Below the pieces are notes generated by a model. That model did no database searches. It was not told where the DNA came from and was given only the letters and a program-made list of their open reading frames with translations. A program made the position numbers and the translations under genes. 64,000 nt of DNA from contig NZ_KB907713.1 in assembly GCF_000382165.1 (NCBI RefSeq), forward strand, positions 36,703 to 100,702, in the 5' to 3' direction. The stretch comes from Arsukibacterium perlucidum DSM 18276. Lineage in GTDB: Bacteria; Pseudomonadota; Gammaproteobacteria; Enterobacterales; Alteromonadaceae. Each line of letters starts with the position of its first letter. Position 1 is the stretch's first letter. Below are positions 1-7,988 of the stretch, piece after piece.

Positions 1-341
1 AACACCATGGCCAGTATGCCAGTCTGGGTGCGCGCCGGGGCTGGCAAAGCCCTTATGGTAAATGGCAGTTATCGGCACATCTTCACTGGAAAAGTGCCCA
101 GCTGATTGACACCTATTACGGTTTAACGGCATTAGAAGTAACGTCAGGCCAGGAATATCAAGGGCGGGATAGCTGGCAGGCAGAACTTCGGTTAAACTGG
201 AGCAAACCGTTAACAGAACGGTTGAGTGTGTTGGTATTCCTCCGATATTTACAACTGGATAGCGCTATGACTGATAGCTACCTGGTACGCTCTGATAACG
301 TCACAACCTGGTTTGGTGGCGTTAGTTACCGGTTTTTCTGA
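1..341 (+). CDS. MipA/OmpV family outer-membrane protein (C-terminal part, cut by window start)
   Basis: The open frame enters from the window edge (codons in phase with position 3) and ends at a TGA at 339-341. The roughly 112 visible residues show alternating beta-strand character. They include the motifs YYGLTALE, LRLNWSKPLTERL and a last strand ending in SYRFF, which is how MipA/OmpV barrels finish with a C-terminal aromatic residue. The family comprises MltA-interacting or scaffold-like outer-membrane proteins. The stop overlaps the next start (TGATG), so it is translationally coupled to the DUF3019 gene and the two-component pair. This suggests an envelope-stress locus. The N-terminal part lies outside the window. 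Confidence 0.8.
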   Translation, partial: HHGQYASLGARRGWQSPYGKWQLSAHLHWKSAQLIDTYYGLTALEVTSGQEYQGRDSWQAELRLNWSKPLTERLSVLVFLRYLQLDSAMTDSYLVRSDNVTTWFGGVSYRFF

Positions 342-733
342 TGCGGCTGTTATGTTGTTTCCTGGCCCTGCTACTTGGTGTTTCGCTAAGCAGCCAGGCT
401 GAAGTTGCTGCCGGCCAGTGCACTGAGCCGCTATGTTGGCAGGTTAGCCCAACGGTCTGTGTTACCGATAAGCTTGAGCAGGGCTGTGAAGCTGCGCTGC
501 GGGTGATTTGGTTTAGTGACACCCCCAGAACAGTATGTTTATATCTGGCGGAGCAGGCTGAGCGCTGCTGGCAGGAAGCAACCAGCGGCCAATGGCAGCA
601 GCAGGTTAACTGGCAAACCGGTTGGTTGAGCTTGCGCCAGCAACAGCAGGTGCTGCTGAGTGCCGAATTGCAGGTATTAAGCCGGCAACCGGCAAAACGA
701 CGTCGTGTCTCCGGCGCATGGAGTATTTTTTAA
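341..733 (+). CDS. DUF3019 family periplasmic protein
   Basis: This is a 130-residue protein with a signal peptide (hydrophobic residues about 3-18, cleavage near SSQA). The mature part carries the DUF3019 pattern: LCWQVSPTVCV, then GCEAALRVIW, then CLYL and a late CW, giving several paired cysteines suited to periplasmic disulfides. The start overlaps the MipA stop (TGATG) and the stop overlaps the response-regulator start (TAATG). The four genes therefore read as one operon. DUF3019 has no established biochemical role, but its repeated placement beside MipA and RstAB-like genes in Alteromonadales suggests an accessory or sensory role in the envelope (inference). Confidence 0.8.
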   Translation: MRLLCCFLALLLGVSLSSQAEVAAGQCTEPLCWQVSPTVCVTDKLEQGCEAALRVIWFSDTPRTVCLYLAEQAERCWQEATSGQWQQQVNWQTGWLSLRQQQQVLLSAELQVLSRQPAKRRRVSGAWSIF

Positions 734-1422
734 TGGCTAAGATCCTGTTAGTGGAAGATGACGCCCGGTTGGCCGGCCTGGTGCAGAGTTTTCTGGTGCA
801 GCATGGGTTTACCGTGCAGCAGCAAAGCCGCGGCGATCTGGTTGCCGAGCAATGCAAGCAATTTCAACCCGATTTAATTGTGCTGGATTTGATGTTGCCC
901 GGGTTGGATGGCTTTGGCGTTTGCCGGCAAATCCGCCCCTGGTACAAAGGTCCGGTATTAATGCTAACTGCCAAGCAAAGTGATATTGATCAGGTGTTGG
1001 GACTGGAGCTTGGTGCTGACGATTATGTAATTAAACCGGTTGAGCCGCGGGTATTATTAGCACGGATTAATGCCCTGCTACGCCGGACCCAGGTTAGCCC
1101 GCAAACTGAACAGCAGCAACTGGCTTTTGGCGGTTTGATGTTAAAGCAGCGTTCGCGCGAAGCCTGGCTGGACAACAAGCTGGTCGATCTTACCAGCTAT
1201 GAATTCGACTTATTATGGATGTTAGCACGACATGCCGGCCAGACCGTGAAACGGGAAGCTATTCATCAGCAAATTATTGGCCGTGAATATGATGGCCTTG
1301 ATCGGACTGTCGATGTGCGGATATCACATTTAAGACGAAAGCTGGGTGATAATGCAGAGGTGCCTTTCCGGATTAAAACCGTTTGGGGTAAAGGGTATTT
1401 ATTTGTCGCTGATGCCTGGTAA
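733..1422 (+). CDS. OmpR/PhoB-family response regulator (RstA-like)
   Basis: This 229-residue regulator starts at the ATG that overlaps the preceding stop. An upstream in-frame start at 622 would prepend a non-homologous stretch and was not used. The receiver domain (1-115) has the acidic pocket VEDD, phospho-acceptor Asp52 in VLDLMLPG, and the conserved Lys in the KPVEP loop. The C-terminal winged helix (about 130-229) contains LTSYEFDLLWML and DRTVDVRISHLRRKLG, ending in VWGKGYLF. It is expected to bind DNA as a phosphorylated dimer. It is followed 2 nt later by the cognate kinase. The RstA assignment rests on the overall pattern and the MipA/DUF3019 context; substrates and signals are unknown. 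Confidence 0.88.
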   Translation: MAKILLVEDDARLAGLVQSFLVQHGFTVQQQSRGDLVAEQCKQFQPDLIVLDLMLPGLDGFGVCRQIRPWYKGPVLMLTAKQSDIDQVLGLELGADDYVIKPVEPRVLLARINALLRRTQVSPQTEQQQLAFGGLMLKQRSREAWLDNKLVDLTSYEFDLLWMLARHAGQTVKREAIHQQIIGREYDGLDRTVDVRISHLRRKLGDNAEVPFRIKTVWGKGYLFVADAW

Positions 1423-1424
1423 CT

Positions 1425-2639
1425 ATGCATCGCCTGTTTCTGCACTTTTATCTGTTTTTATTTCTGGTGTTAATTGGCTTAGGCTGGACGGTTGATCAGC
1501 TTTGGCAATATGCGCAGGGTGGTCAGCCGCCTGCGCTGGTAGATACCCTGGCCGAGCAAATGTCGCTGGTTATGCGCTTGCCTGAGGCGCAGTGGTCCAG
1601 TCACCTTGGTTTACCTTATCAGCCAGTGGCGCTTGATAGTGTAAGCTGGCAGCCCGATGAATGGCAGTTATTACAGCAAAACCATTTGTTACCGTTATTT
1701 CAGGATAACAGTGTGTTTTTTTATGGTCTGCGCGATGAGCAATTATGGCTGGTTGGCCCGCTGCAATTAAACGAACATTCGGGTTTTGACTGGTTTAGTA
1801 TTCTTTTTTTCAGCTTGCTGGCGGTTGCTGTGGCACTGTGGCTCTGGCCGGTGGCACGGGATATCCGGTTTTTGCAACAAGGTTTGCAGCGTTTTGGTAA
1901 GGGCCAGCCGGCGGAGTTGCAGTTACCTGCCCGTTCATTTATCGCGCCCATTGCCGATAGCTTTCAGCAAATGAGTCAGCAAATTATCTCTTTGCTGGAC
2001 TTGCAGCGGGAAATGACTCATGCGGTGTCGCATGAGCTGCGGACCCCGATTGCCCGGCTGAAATTTGCGTTGGAAATGGCGCCACAACTGCCCGAAAACG
2101 ATAAACAGCTGATGTTGCAGGACGTGCGGGAGTTGCAGCAACTGGTAGATGAAATGCTCGACTACGCCAAATTGCAAAGCCATCAACTTGATCTTAAAAA
2201 GCAACAAGTTGACTTAACAGAGCTCATTCATAACGTTGCTGAGAAACTGGCCCCGCTGCCCGGTGCCGCTATTGAGCTGCAATTGCCGGCACAGGCGATG
2301 TTGTATTGTGATGCTCATTATCTGGAACGGGCTATTCAGAACTTGCTGGTAAATGCCAAACGCTACGCCAGACAACGAATTGTAGTTGATGTGAAATCGC
2401 GGCAGGGGCACTGGCAGATCAGCGTTAACGATGATGGCCCCGGCATTGCACCCGACCGCCGGGCTGAAGTGCTGAAACCATTTCAGCGGCTGGAGCAAAG
2501 CCGTAACCGGGAAGAGGGGGGCTTTGGCCTGGGCCTCGCCATTGTCCAACGTATTGTGCAGTGGCATCAGGGTAAGCTGCTTATCAGCGACAGTGCCTTA
2601 GGTGGTGCCAGTTTGCAGCTGCTACTGCCGGTAAGTTAA
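1425..2639 (+). CDS. Two-component sensor histidine kinase (RstB-like)
   Basis: This is a 404-residue membrane kinase. TM1 is at about 7-24 and a roughly 95-residue periplasmic sensor loop precedes TM2 at about 124-141, followed by a HAMP-like linker. The HisKA dimerisation helix carries phospho-His203 in VSHELRTP. The catalytic domain shows the N box (NLLVNAKRYA), G1 box (DDGPGIA) and G2 box (GFGLGLAIV). It sits 2 nt after its regulator as the last gene of the MipA-DUF3019-RstAB-like operon. It is likely an inner-membrane sensor of the envelope state. The signal cannot be read from the sequence. Confidence 0.88.
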   Translation: MHRLFLHFYLFLFLVLIGLGWTVDQLWQYAQGGQPPALVDTLAEQMSLVMRLPEAQWSSHLGLPYQPVALDSVSWQPDEWQLLQQNHLLPLFQDNSVFFYGLRDEQLWLVGPLQLNEHSGFDWFSILFFSLLAVAVALWLWPVARDIRFLQQGLQRFGKGQPAELQLPARSFIAPIADSFQQMSQQIISLLDLQREMTHAVSHELRTPIARLKFALEMAPQLPENDKQLMLQDVRELQQLVDEMLDYAKLQSHQLDLKKQQVDLTELIHNVAEKLAPLPGAAIELQLPAQAMLYCDAHYLERAIQNLLVNAKRYARQRIVVDVKSRQGHWQISVNDDGPGIAPDRRAEVLKPFQRLEQSRNREEGGFGLGLAIVQRIVQWHQGKLLISDSALGGASLQLLLPVS

Positions 2640-2734
2640 GCTATTCATCATAAAAAAATCTGCCGCCAGCGCATAATCAGCTAAGCTGGCTTCGGCCAAT
2701 GCTAAGCTATGCTTCCCCAATAAGAGTACCTGTA

Positions 2735-3925
2735 ATGCGAAGTTCCGAGCCTTCAATCTGGTTGCTGATGTTGCTGGCTGCTGTGGTTGCCACCACCCCA
2801 TTGGCGATAGATATGTACTTACCTGCCATGCCGATGATGGCCGGTGAACTGGATACCAGCATTAGTCTGGTCCAGCAGTCGCTGAGTATTTTTCTGGCGG
2901 CTTATGGCATAGGTATGCTGCTGTTCGGGCCACTGGCTGACATGCTGGGACGGCGGCCACTGGCGGTATTTGGTTTAAGTGGCTTTATTCTGGCCAGTCT
3001 TGCGCTGAGTCAGGTCGACAGTATTGAATGGTTTCTGGGCTGGCGGGCGGTGCAGGCGCTGGCAGGCGCGGCAGCATCAGTAGTGGTGCCGGGTATTATC
3101 CGCCATTTGTATCAGCAACATACTGCTAAAGGCATGTCTTATGTATCGATGATTATGATGCTGGCACCGCTGGTGGCTCCGGCCATGGGCAGCGGCATCA
3201 TCTGGCTGGCCAGCTGGCAGGCAATATTCCTGTTTCTGGCGCTATATGGTGCTGTGGTGGTTGGTTTTAGCTGGCGTTTTTTACCAGAAATCCGCACTGA
3301 GGCCGGACAGCAGCGGCCGGCTTTTTTCAGTGGTTATATCAAAGTGTTCCGGCATAAAGCGGCATGGCCGGATATTGCCAGCTCGATGTTTGCCTCGTTC
3401 GCCTTTTTCTGTTTTTTAACCGCAGTTTCTTTTGTTTACATTGGCTACTTCGGAGTAACTGAGCAAATGTTTGCGCTGTTGTTTGGTTGTAACGTGCTGG
3501 CACTGATGAGCGCCAACTTACTGAACAGCCGCTTAGTCGTGCGTTTTGGGCCGCAGCGTATGTTACGCTTTGGCTTAGTGGTGGCACTGTGCTGCGCCAG
3601 TTTATTAACGGGTTTTAACTATTTTGGTCTGGGGTTATGGTATACCGTGCTTACCATAGCACCGCTGATGGCCAGCCTGGGATTAATGGCGACCAATGCC
3701 GACGCGATGATTATTATGCAATTTCCGCATAACAGCGGCACCGCTACCGCTGTTATCGGTACCTTACGGTTTGGCAGTGGGGCCCTGGCCGGGCCTTTAC
3801 TGGCATGGTTTTACACCGGCGATGCTTTGCCGTTCTCAGTACTGATGTTATCAGGAGTGCTGGCTATTGGCCTGAGTCAGCTGTGGCGCCAGCTTGCACA
3901 TTCCCGCTTATCCGTTACCGGTTAA
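2735..3925 (+). CDS. Bcr/CflA family multidrug efflux MFS transporter
   Basis: This is a 396-residue protein with 12 predicted membrane segments. The family hallmark IDMYLPAMP lies at the end of TM1, and the motif-A-like loop GPLADMLGRRPLA lies between TM2 and TM3. Proton-driven export of drugs such as bicyclomycin or chloramphenicol, or of small peptides, is the family role; the substrate is not predictable here. The frame is open from 2699, but the start at 2735 gives the usual family length and places the first helix near the N terminus. Upstream purine signals are weak, so the start is uncertain. It stands alone, convergent with the DUF3334 gene. Confidence 0.88.
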   Translation: MRSSEPSIWLLMLLAAVVATTPLAIDMYLPAMPMMAGELDTSISLVQQSLSIFLAAYGIGMLLFGPLADMLGRRPLAVFGLSGFILASLALSQVDSIEWFLGWRAVQALAGAAASVVVPGIIRHLYQQHTAKGMSYVSMIMMLAPLVAPAMGSGIIWLASWQAIFLFLALYGAVVVGFSWRFLPEIRTEAGQQRPAFFSGYIKVFRHKAAWPDIASSMFASFAFFCFLTAVSFVYIGYFGVTEQMFALLFGCNVLALMSANLLNSRLVVRFGPQRMLRFGLVVALCCASLLTGFNYFGLGLWYTVLTIAPLMASLGLMATNADAMIIMQFPHNSGTATAVIGTLRFGSGALAGPLLAWFYTGDALPFSVLMLSGVLAIGLSQLWRQLAHSRLSVTG

Positions 3926-3969
3926 GCCAGAGCCAGGCTGTCCGATAGGCAGCCCGGCGCAAGGTTGGC

Positions 3970-4644
3970 TCAGAAACCGAGGTTTTTCAGAAAATCGTCG
4001 TCAACTTCCGGTTCAATATCTACTGTATTCTCCTGCCGGTATTGCTGAGCATTGGCCAAAATATCGTCCGGGTTTTCCTGCTCGGTACGTTCAAACTCTT
4101 CCAGCTGAATAAACTCAGTTTTATCCATCGCCAGTTCCATATAAAAAATATTATGTTCCGGTGTGCTGAACGTGACACGACGGGCCTGTGGCTGATCAAG
4201 CTGGGTGTTAATCAGAATTTGCACCTGCTTGTTAATTGCCATCATTTTCGGCTGGCTCTGATTAATTGAGGTATGTAAATCCTGACGTACCTTGTTGGTA
4301 AAGTCGCCGACGATCTGATTCATCAGCTCGCCCATCACATTACCCACCTCATCAGAGGTATGAAACTGGGCCAGCTCATCCTCCGGCATGCCCATACTCA
4401 TCATGTATTTCCGGTAAATTTCCATTGCTGCCTGCGATGTGAAATTTATAATTACCAGCCCGGAAAAGCCGCCGTCAAACAATACAAAGCAGCCCAGATC
4501 GGGCCGTAAACAGGTTTTCTGAATTTTCTGAACCATCGGCGAATGACTGATTGTTGGGTTGCCGGCTGCTGCCAGAACGCCATTAACTGCCTGACACAGG
4601 GTTAGCAGAATGTCATCGGTGGTAATAATACGGGTTTTTTTCAT
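3970..4644 (-). CDS. DUF3334 / CheX-like protein
   Basis: This 224-residue protein belongs to the DUF3334 family of marine Gammaproteobacteria. The middle contains TSDEVGNVMGELMNQIVGD, which matches the E-x-x-N catalytic helix of CheX/CheC-type phosphatases that remove phosphate from CheY-like receivers. The preceding FSGLVIINF and following IQILINT-type strands fit a CheX-like fold. The C terminus is an acidic tail. The ATG at 4644 has GGAA upstream; a TTG 12 nt further out is less likely. No chemotaxis or receiver gene is adjacent, so its partner is unknown. It is downstream of, and co-oriented with, a small acidic ORF. The phosphatase role is inference from the motif. Confidence 0.75.
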   Translation of the reverse strand: MKKTRIITTDDILLTLCQAVNGVLAAAGNPTISHSPMVQKIQKTCLRPDLGCFVLFDGGFSGLVIINFTSQAAMEIYRKYMMSMGMPEDELAQFHTSDEVGNVMGELMNQIVGDFTNKVRQDLHTSINQSQPKMMAINKQVQILINTQLDQPQARRVTFSTPEHNIFYMELAMDKTEFIQLEEFERTEQENPDDILANAQQYRQENTVDIEPEVDDDFLKNLGF

Positions 4645-4698
4645 GCTGTTTTCCAAGGGCTATTTTCTGACAGTATAAGCCCTTATCAGTAGTTAACG

Positions 4699-4863
4699 CT
4701 AAATTTTACAGGCTCCGCCGCTGCATTCGTCATCGTCATCACCAAATTGTGGCTCGGCAGCCTTTGCTGCGGCCTCGGCCTGCTGTTTGGCCAGTGCGGC
4801 TTCTGCACCATCAAAATCAAGATTGTTTAAATCGAAATCCTGATCAAAATCTAAGTCAGACAT
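4699..4863 (-). CDS. Small acidic protein with Cys-containing C terminus (54 aa)
   Basis: This short gene begins at an ATG preceded by a strong AGGAGC ribosome-binding site 8 nt upstream. Its 54 residues form an Asp/Phe/Leu-rich N-terminal half (MSDLDFDQDFDLNNLDFD), an Ala/Gln/Glu-rich helix (about 20-38) and a tail GDDDDECSGGACKI. No membrane segment or signal is seen. The Asp cluster next to a C-x4-C pair could bind metal, but that is only inference. It lies 54 nt upstream of the DUF3334 gene on the same strand and may be co-transcribed with it. I do not recognise a family. The good RBS, clean stop and biased composition make it a believable real gene. Confidence 0.65.
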   Translation of the reverse strand: MSDLDFDQDFDLNNLDFDGAEAALAKQQAEAAAKAAEPQFGDDDDECSGGACKI

Positions 4864-5025
4864 GGTGTTTGCTCCTATTCCCGGCGGCCCGGGTTGTGGT
4901 TACTCAAGTTGTGGTGATTAGCTTGTTTACAGCCAGTGTAGCAAATTGCCGGGGCCGGTTTAAACAACCACAGCCAAATTAAACCAGGCGCCACCAAAAT
5001 TAAAAGGTCGGCCCACTATTTCCGG

Positions 5026-5081
5026 CAATGCTCGATTTCCGCCAATGGTCGATTTCACCGGTGCCAATTCCTTGCTATTAT
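5026..5081 (+). promoter_or_regulatory. Putative pyrC promoter region with direct repeat
   Basis: Two near-identical 15-mers, CAATGCTCGATTTCC at 5026 and CAATGGTCGATTTCA at 5043, are spaced 17 bp start to start. This is about one and a half helical turns. A TATTAT box at 5076-5081 lies about 35 nt before the pyrC ATG. The repeat may be an activator or repressor site for pyrC. No known operator consensus is recognised. Confidence 0.4.
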
Positions 5082-5116
5082 AACGCCCATCTTTTCTGAC
5101 CTGCCCGGAGCTGCTG

Positions 5117-6148
5117 ATGAGCCAATTAACTATTCAAACCCCAGACGACTGGCATTTGCATTTTCGCGATGGTGATATGCTGCAGGAAACGGTACCGGCT
5201 ACCGCCCGTCAGTTTGCCCGCGCTATTGTAATGCCCAACTTAGTGCCGCCGGTAACCACCGCTGATATGGCCGTCGCCTACCGTGAGCGTATTCTGGCAG
5301 CCCGCCCGGCCGGTAGCAATTTTCAGCCACTGTTAACCCTGTTTTTAACTGATAAAACCAGCCGCCAGCAAATTATCGATGCCAAAGCGGCCGGTGTGGT
5401 GGCAGCCAAACTTTATCCGGCTGGGGCAACCACCAATTCCAATGCGGCAGTAAGTGCGCTGGACTCATTGTATCCGGTGTTTGAAGTAATGGCAGAGCAA
5501 GGCATGCTGCTACTGATCCATGGTGAGGTTACTGATCACGATATCGATATTTTCGACCGGGAAAAGGTGTTTATTGACCGCTATCTACAGCATATCGTGG
5601 CGCGGTTGCCGCAGTTGAAGGTAGTGTTTGAACACATTACCACTGCCGATGCCGCCAGTTTTGTCAGCGAGGCTGGTAGTAATGTTGCCGCTACCATTAC
5701 CCCACAGCATTTACTGCTAAACCGCAACGACTTACTGGTAGGCGGCGTGCGGCCGCACAATTACTGTTTGCCGGTGTTAAAGCGCCGTACTCATCAGCAG
5801 GCATTGCGCGCAGCCGTAGCCAGCGGTTCGGCGAAGTTTTTCCTCGGTACTGACTCGGCACCACATGAAAAGCACCGCAAAGAATCAGCCTGTGGTTGTG
5901 CCGGTTGTTACAGCGCCCACAGTGCGATAGAGCTATATGCTCAGGTATTTGATGAGTTAGGTTGTCTGGATAAACTGGAAGGCTTTGCCAGCCATTACGG
6001 CGCCGACTTTTACGGCCTGCCACGCAACAGTGGAACCGTGACCCTGCAACAGCAGCAGTGGCAGGTGCCTAGTGAAATTATTCTGCCCAACGGCAACCCG
6101 ATAGTACCGTTTTATGCCGGTGAAACCCTTAACTGGAAATTGATTTAA
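5117..6148 (+). CDS. pyrC: Dihydroorotase (class II, PyrC)
   Basis: This 343-residue amidohydrolase catalyses the reversible cyclisation of carbamoyl-aspartate to dihydroorotate, the third step of pyrimidine synthesis, in the cytoplasm. The two-zinc site is complete: His13 and His15 ([10 protein letters not shown]), carbamylated Lys98 (AAKLYPAG), His135 (LLIHGEV), His173 (VFEHIT) and catalytic Asp246 (LGTDSAPH). The length matches the E. coli-type enzyme (348). It is a single gene with its own promoter-like region, 250 nt from the divergent small gene, and is followed by an intergenic repeat element. No defect is seen. Confidence 0.97.
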   Translation: MSQLTIQTPDDWHLHFRDGDMLQETVPATARQFARAIVMPNLVPPVTTADMAVAYRERILAARPAGSNFQPLLTLFLTDKTSRQQIIDAKAAGVVAAKLYPAGATTNSNAAVSALDSLYPVFEVMAEQGMLLLIHGEVTDHDIDIFDREKVFIDRYLQHIVARLPQLKVVFEHITTADAASFVSEAGSNVAATITPQHLLLNRNDLLVGGVRPHNYCLPVLKRRTHQQALRAAVASGSAKFFLGTDSAPHEKHRKESACGCAGCYSAHSAIELYAQVFDELGCLDKLEGFASHYGADFYGLPRNSGTVTLQQQQWQVPSEIILPNGNPIVPFYAGETLNWKLI

Positions 6149-6184
6149 TGCTGAGTTTTGCAGAATCGCACGAACCGATGTACT

Positions 6185-6250
6185 CACGTCAACACGCCGT
6201 GAACCCGTCCCTGGGGGCTCGATTCGGCCATCCGGGCCTGCAACGGTTGC
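6185..6250. repeat. Intergenic repeat element (REP/ERIC-like)
   Basis: The gap between pyrC and comM contains a GC-rich stretch with the cores ACACGCCGTGAACCCGTCC and CTGGGGGCTCGATTCGGCCA. These closely resemble dispersed intergenic repeats common in Alteromonadales and Halomonas-type genomes. The sequence can fold through CCCGTCCCTGGGGG and GGCCATCCGGGCC hairpins. It may act as the transcription end for the two convergent genes. I see no second copy in this window. Confidence 0.5.
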
Positions 6251-6295
6251 CTTAGAGTACAACGATTCCTGCTCACATAGACCTGTTCACGTAGA

Positions 6296-7801
6296 TTAGT
6301 TCTTTAAGTAGCTCAGCAGCCGCTCCAGAGCGCGGTAGCTGAGCGCTTCCATCAGATGAGCGCGGCTGATTTGTGGTTGTTGCTGCAAATCGGCGATAGT
6401 GCGGGCCACTTTAATAATTTTGTGATAGGTACGAGCCGACAGCTTAAAGCGGTGAATAGTGTCTTCCAGAAAACGGGCATCGTCCTGTTTTAACGGGCAA
6501 AAGTCGGCTATTTCACTGCCACTGAGCCGGGCATTGGCCTTACCCTGGCGGGCCAGCTGAATGTCACGTGCTGCGACTACCCGTTGTTTGACCCTGGCAC
6601 TGCTTTCTTCTGAACTATGCTGCTGACTGAGCATGCCCTTGGGCAGTAACGGCACTTCAATTTGTAACTCTATCCGGTCAATAAAAGGCCCCGATAAGCG
6701 GTTTAAATAACGCATTACCTGCTCGGGCGTAGCGCGGCCATCTTCATGGTGGCCGGTTGGGCTGGGATTAAGCGCGGCCACTAACTGAAACTGGGCCGGA
6801 AACTCGGCCTGGCGGGCCGCCCGTGATATGTGAACGATCCCTGTTTCCAGCGGCTCGCGCAAAACATCCAGCACCTTGCGCGGGAATTCGGGCAACTCGT
6901 CTAAAAACAGGATCCCGTGGTGAGCCAGGGATATTTCACCGGGCCGCGGTACCGAGCCACCGCCGACTAATGCCACAGCAGAGCTGGTATGGTGCGGGCT
7001 GCGAAACGGCCGCTGCTGCCAGTCGGTAAGGTTGCGTTGCAAGCCGGCAATCGAATAGATCGCTGCCGTAGCCAGTGCTTCCTGCTCGGTTAGGGCTGGC
7101 AGAATGCCGGGCAGGCGCTGCGCCAGCATCGATTTGCCGGTACCGGCCGGGCCCAGCATCAGCATATTGTGCTCACCGGCGGCGGCAATTTCCAGCACCC
7201 GTTTAGCATGCCCCTGGCCGCGGACATCGGCTAAATCCGGCATATGCTGCACTGGCCGTTCGGGGAGCGGCGGTATGGCCGGTAACGCCTGCTGCGCCAG
7301 TAAAAAGCTATGCACCTGCAACAAATGCTCGGCGCCATGAATTTTTGCTTTGGGTACTTGCTGCGCCTGCTGAGCATTTAACATTGGCATCAGTGCGGCC
7401 CGGCCCGCATCGCGACAGGCAACTGCCACCGGGATTTCCCCGAGAATTGGCCGTATTTCGCCAGATAATGCCAGCTCGCCGTAAAACTCGTAATTGCCGG
7501 TGCTCTGTTCATTGAGCTGACCGCTGGCGACAATAATTCCCAGGGCTATTGGCAAGTCGAAGCGGCCGCCTTCTTTCGGTAAATCGGCCGGCGCCAGGTT
7601 AACGGTGATTTTGCGATCGGGAAAGGCAAAGCCACTGTTTACCATGGCGCTACGCACCCGGTCGCGCGATTCTTTTACCGAAGTTTCAGGTAAGCCAACT
7701 AACTGAAATGCAGGCAAACCATTGCTGATATGTACTTCTACGGTAACCAGTGGGGCATCCAGGCCGTGGCGGGCCCGGCTGTAGACAACAGCCAGTGACA
7801 T
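6296..7801 (-). CDS. comM: ComM/YifB family Mg-chelatase-like AAA+ ATPase
   Basis: This is a 501-residue protein. The N-terminal domain (1-170, beginning MSLAVVYSRA) is the Lon-protease-fold ChlI region. It is followed by an AAA+ module with Walker A GPAGTGKSML, Walker B ILFLDELPEF and a sensor region around ALNPSPTGHH. In Vibrio and Acinetobacter, ComM is a hexameric helicase that drives branch migration during natural transformation. The start at 7801 is preceded by GGAGACAGG; the frame stays open 15 codons upstream, but that extension is not conserved. It is divergent from the MMPL transporter operon with a 187-nt shared promoter region. The enzyme appears intact, consistent with competence in the host (inference). 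Confidence 0.94.
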   Translation of the reverse strand: MSLAVVYSRARHGLDAPLVTVEVHISNGLPAFQLVGLPETSVKESRDRVRSAMVNSGFAFPDRKITVNLAPADLPKEGGRFDLPIALGIIVASGQLNEQSTGNYEFYGELALSGEIRPILGEIPVAVACRDAGRAALMPMLNAQQAQQVPKAKIHGAEHLLQVHSFLLAQQALPAIPPLPERPVQHMPDLADVRGQGHAKRVLEIAAAGEHNMLMLGPAGTGKSMLAQRLPGILPALTEQEALATAAIYSIAGLQRNLTDWQQRPFRSPHHTSSAVALVGGGSVPRPGEISLAHHGILFLDELPEFPRKVLDVLREPLETGIVHISRAARQAEFPAQFQLVAALNPSPTGHHEDGRATPEQVMRYLNRLSGPFIDRIELQIEVPLLPKGMLSQQHSSEESSARVKQRVVAARDIQLARQGKANARLSGSEIADFCPLKQDDARFLEDTIHRFKLSARTYHKIIKVARTIADLQQQPQISRAHLMEALSYRALERLLSYLKN

Positions 7802-7988
7802 CCTGTCTCCGATATTTTTACATAAACACTGCATTATGTTTAGCATAATGTTAATTTAATGCAAGTTTCGGTGTTCTAAGCTAACAAAAGCAATATGAAT
7901 ACAGTTGGTTATTCCCTGCTTTGGTAATTGCCTGCTAAGCTGAGAGGCTAACCGGCATGCCATTAACGTCAACTAAAGGTAGTTACAG

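Noticed and set aside
622..732. Upstream extension of the response regulator
   Set aside because: The added residues overlap the DUF3019 gene and have no homology to receivers; the ATG at 733 fits the fold.
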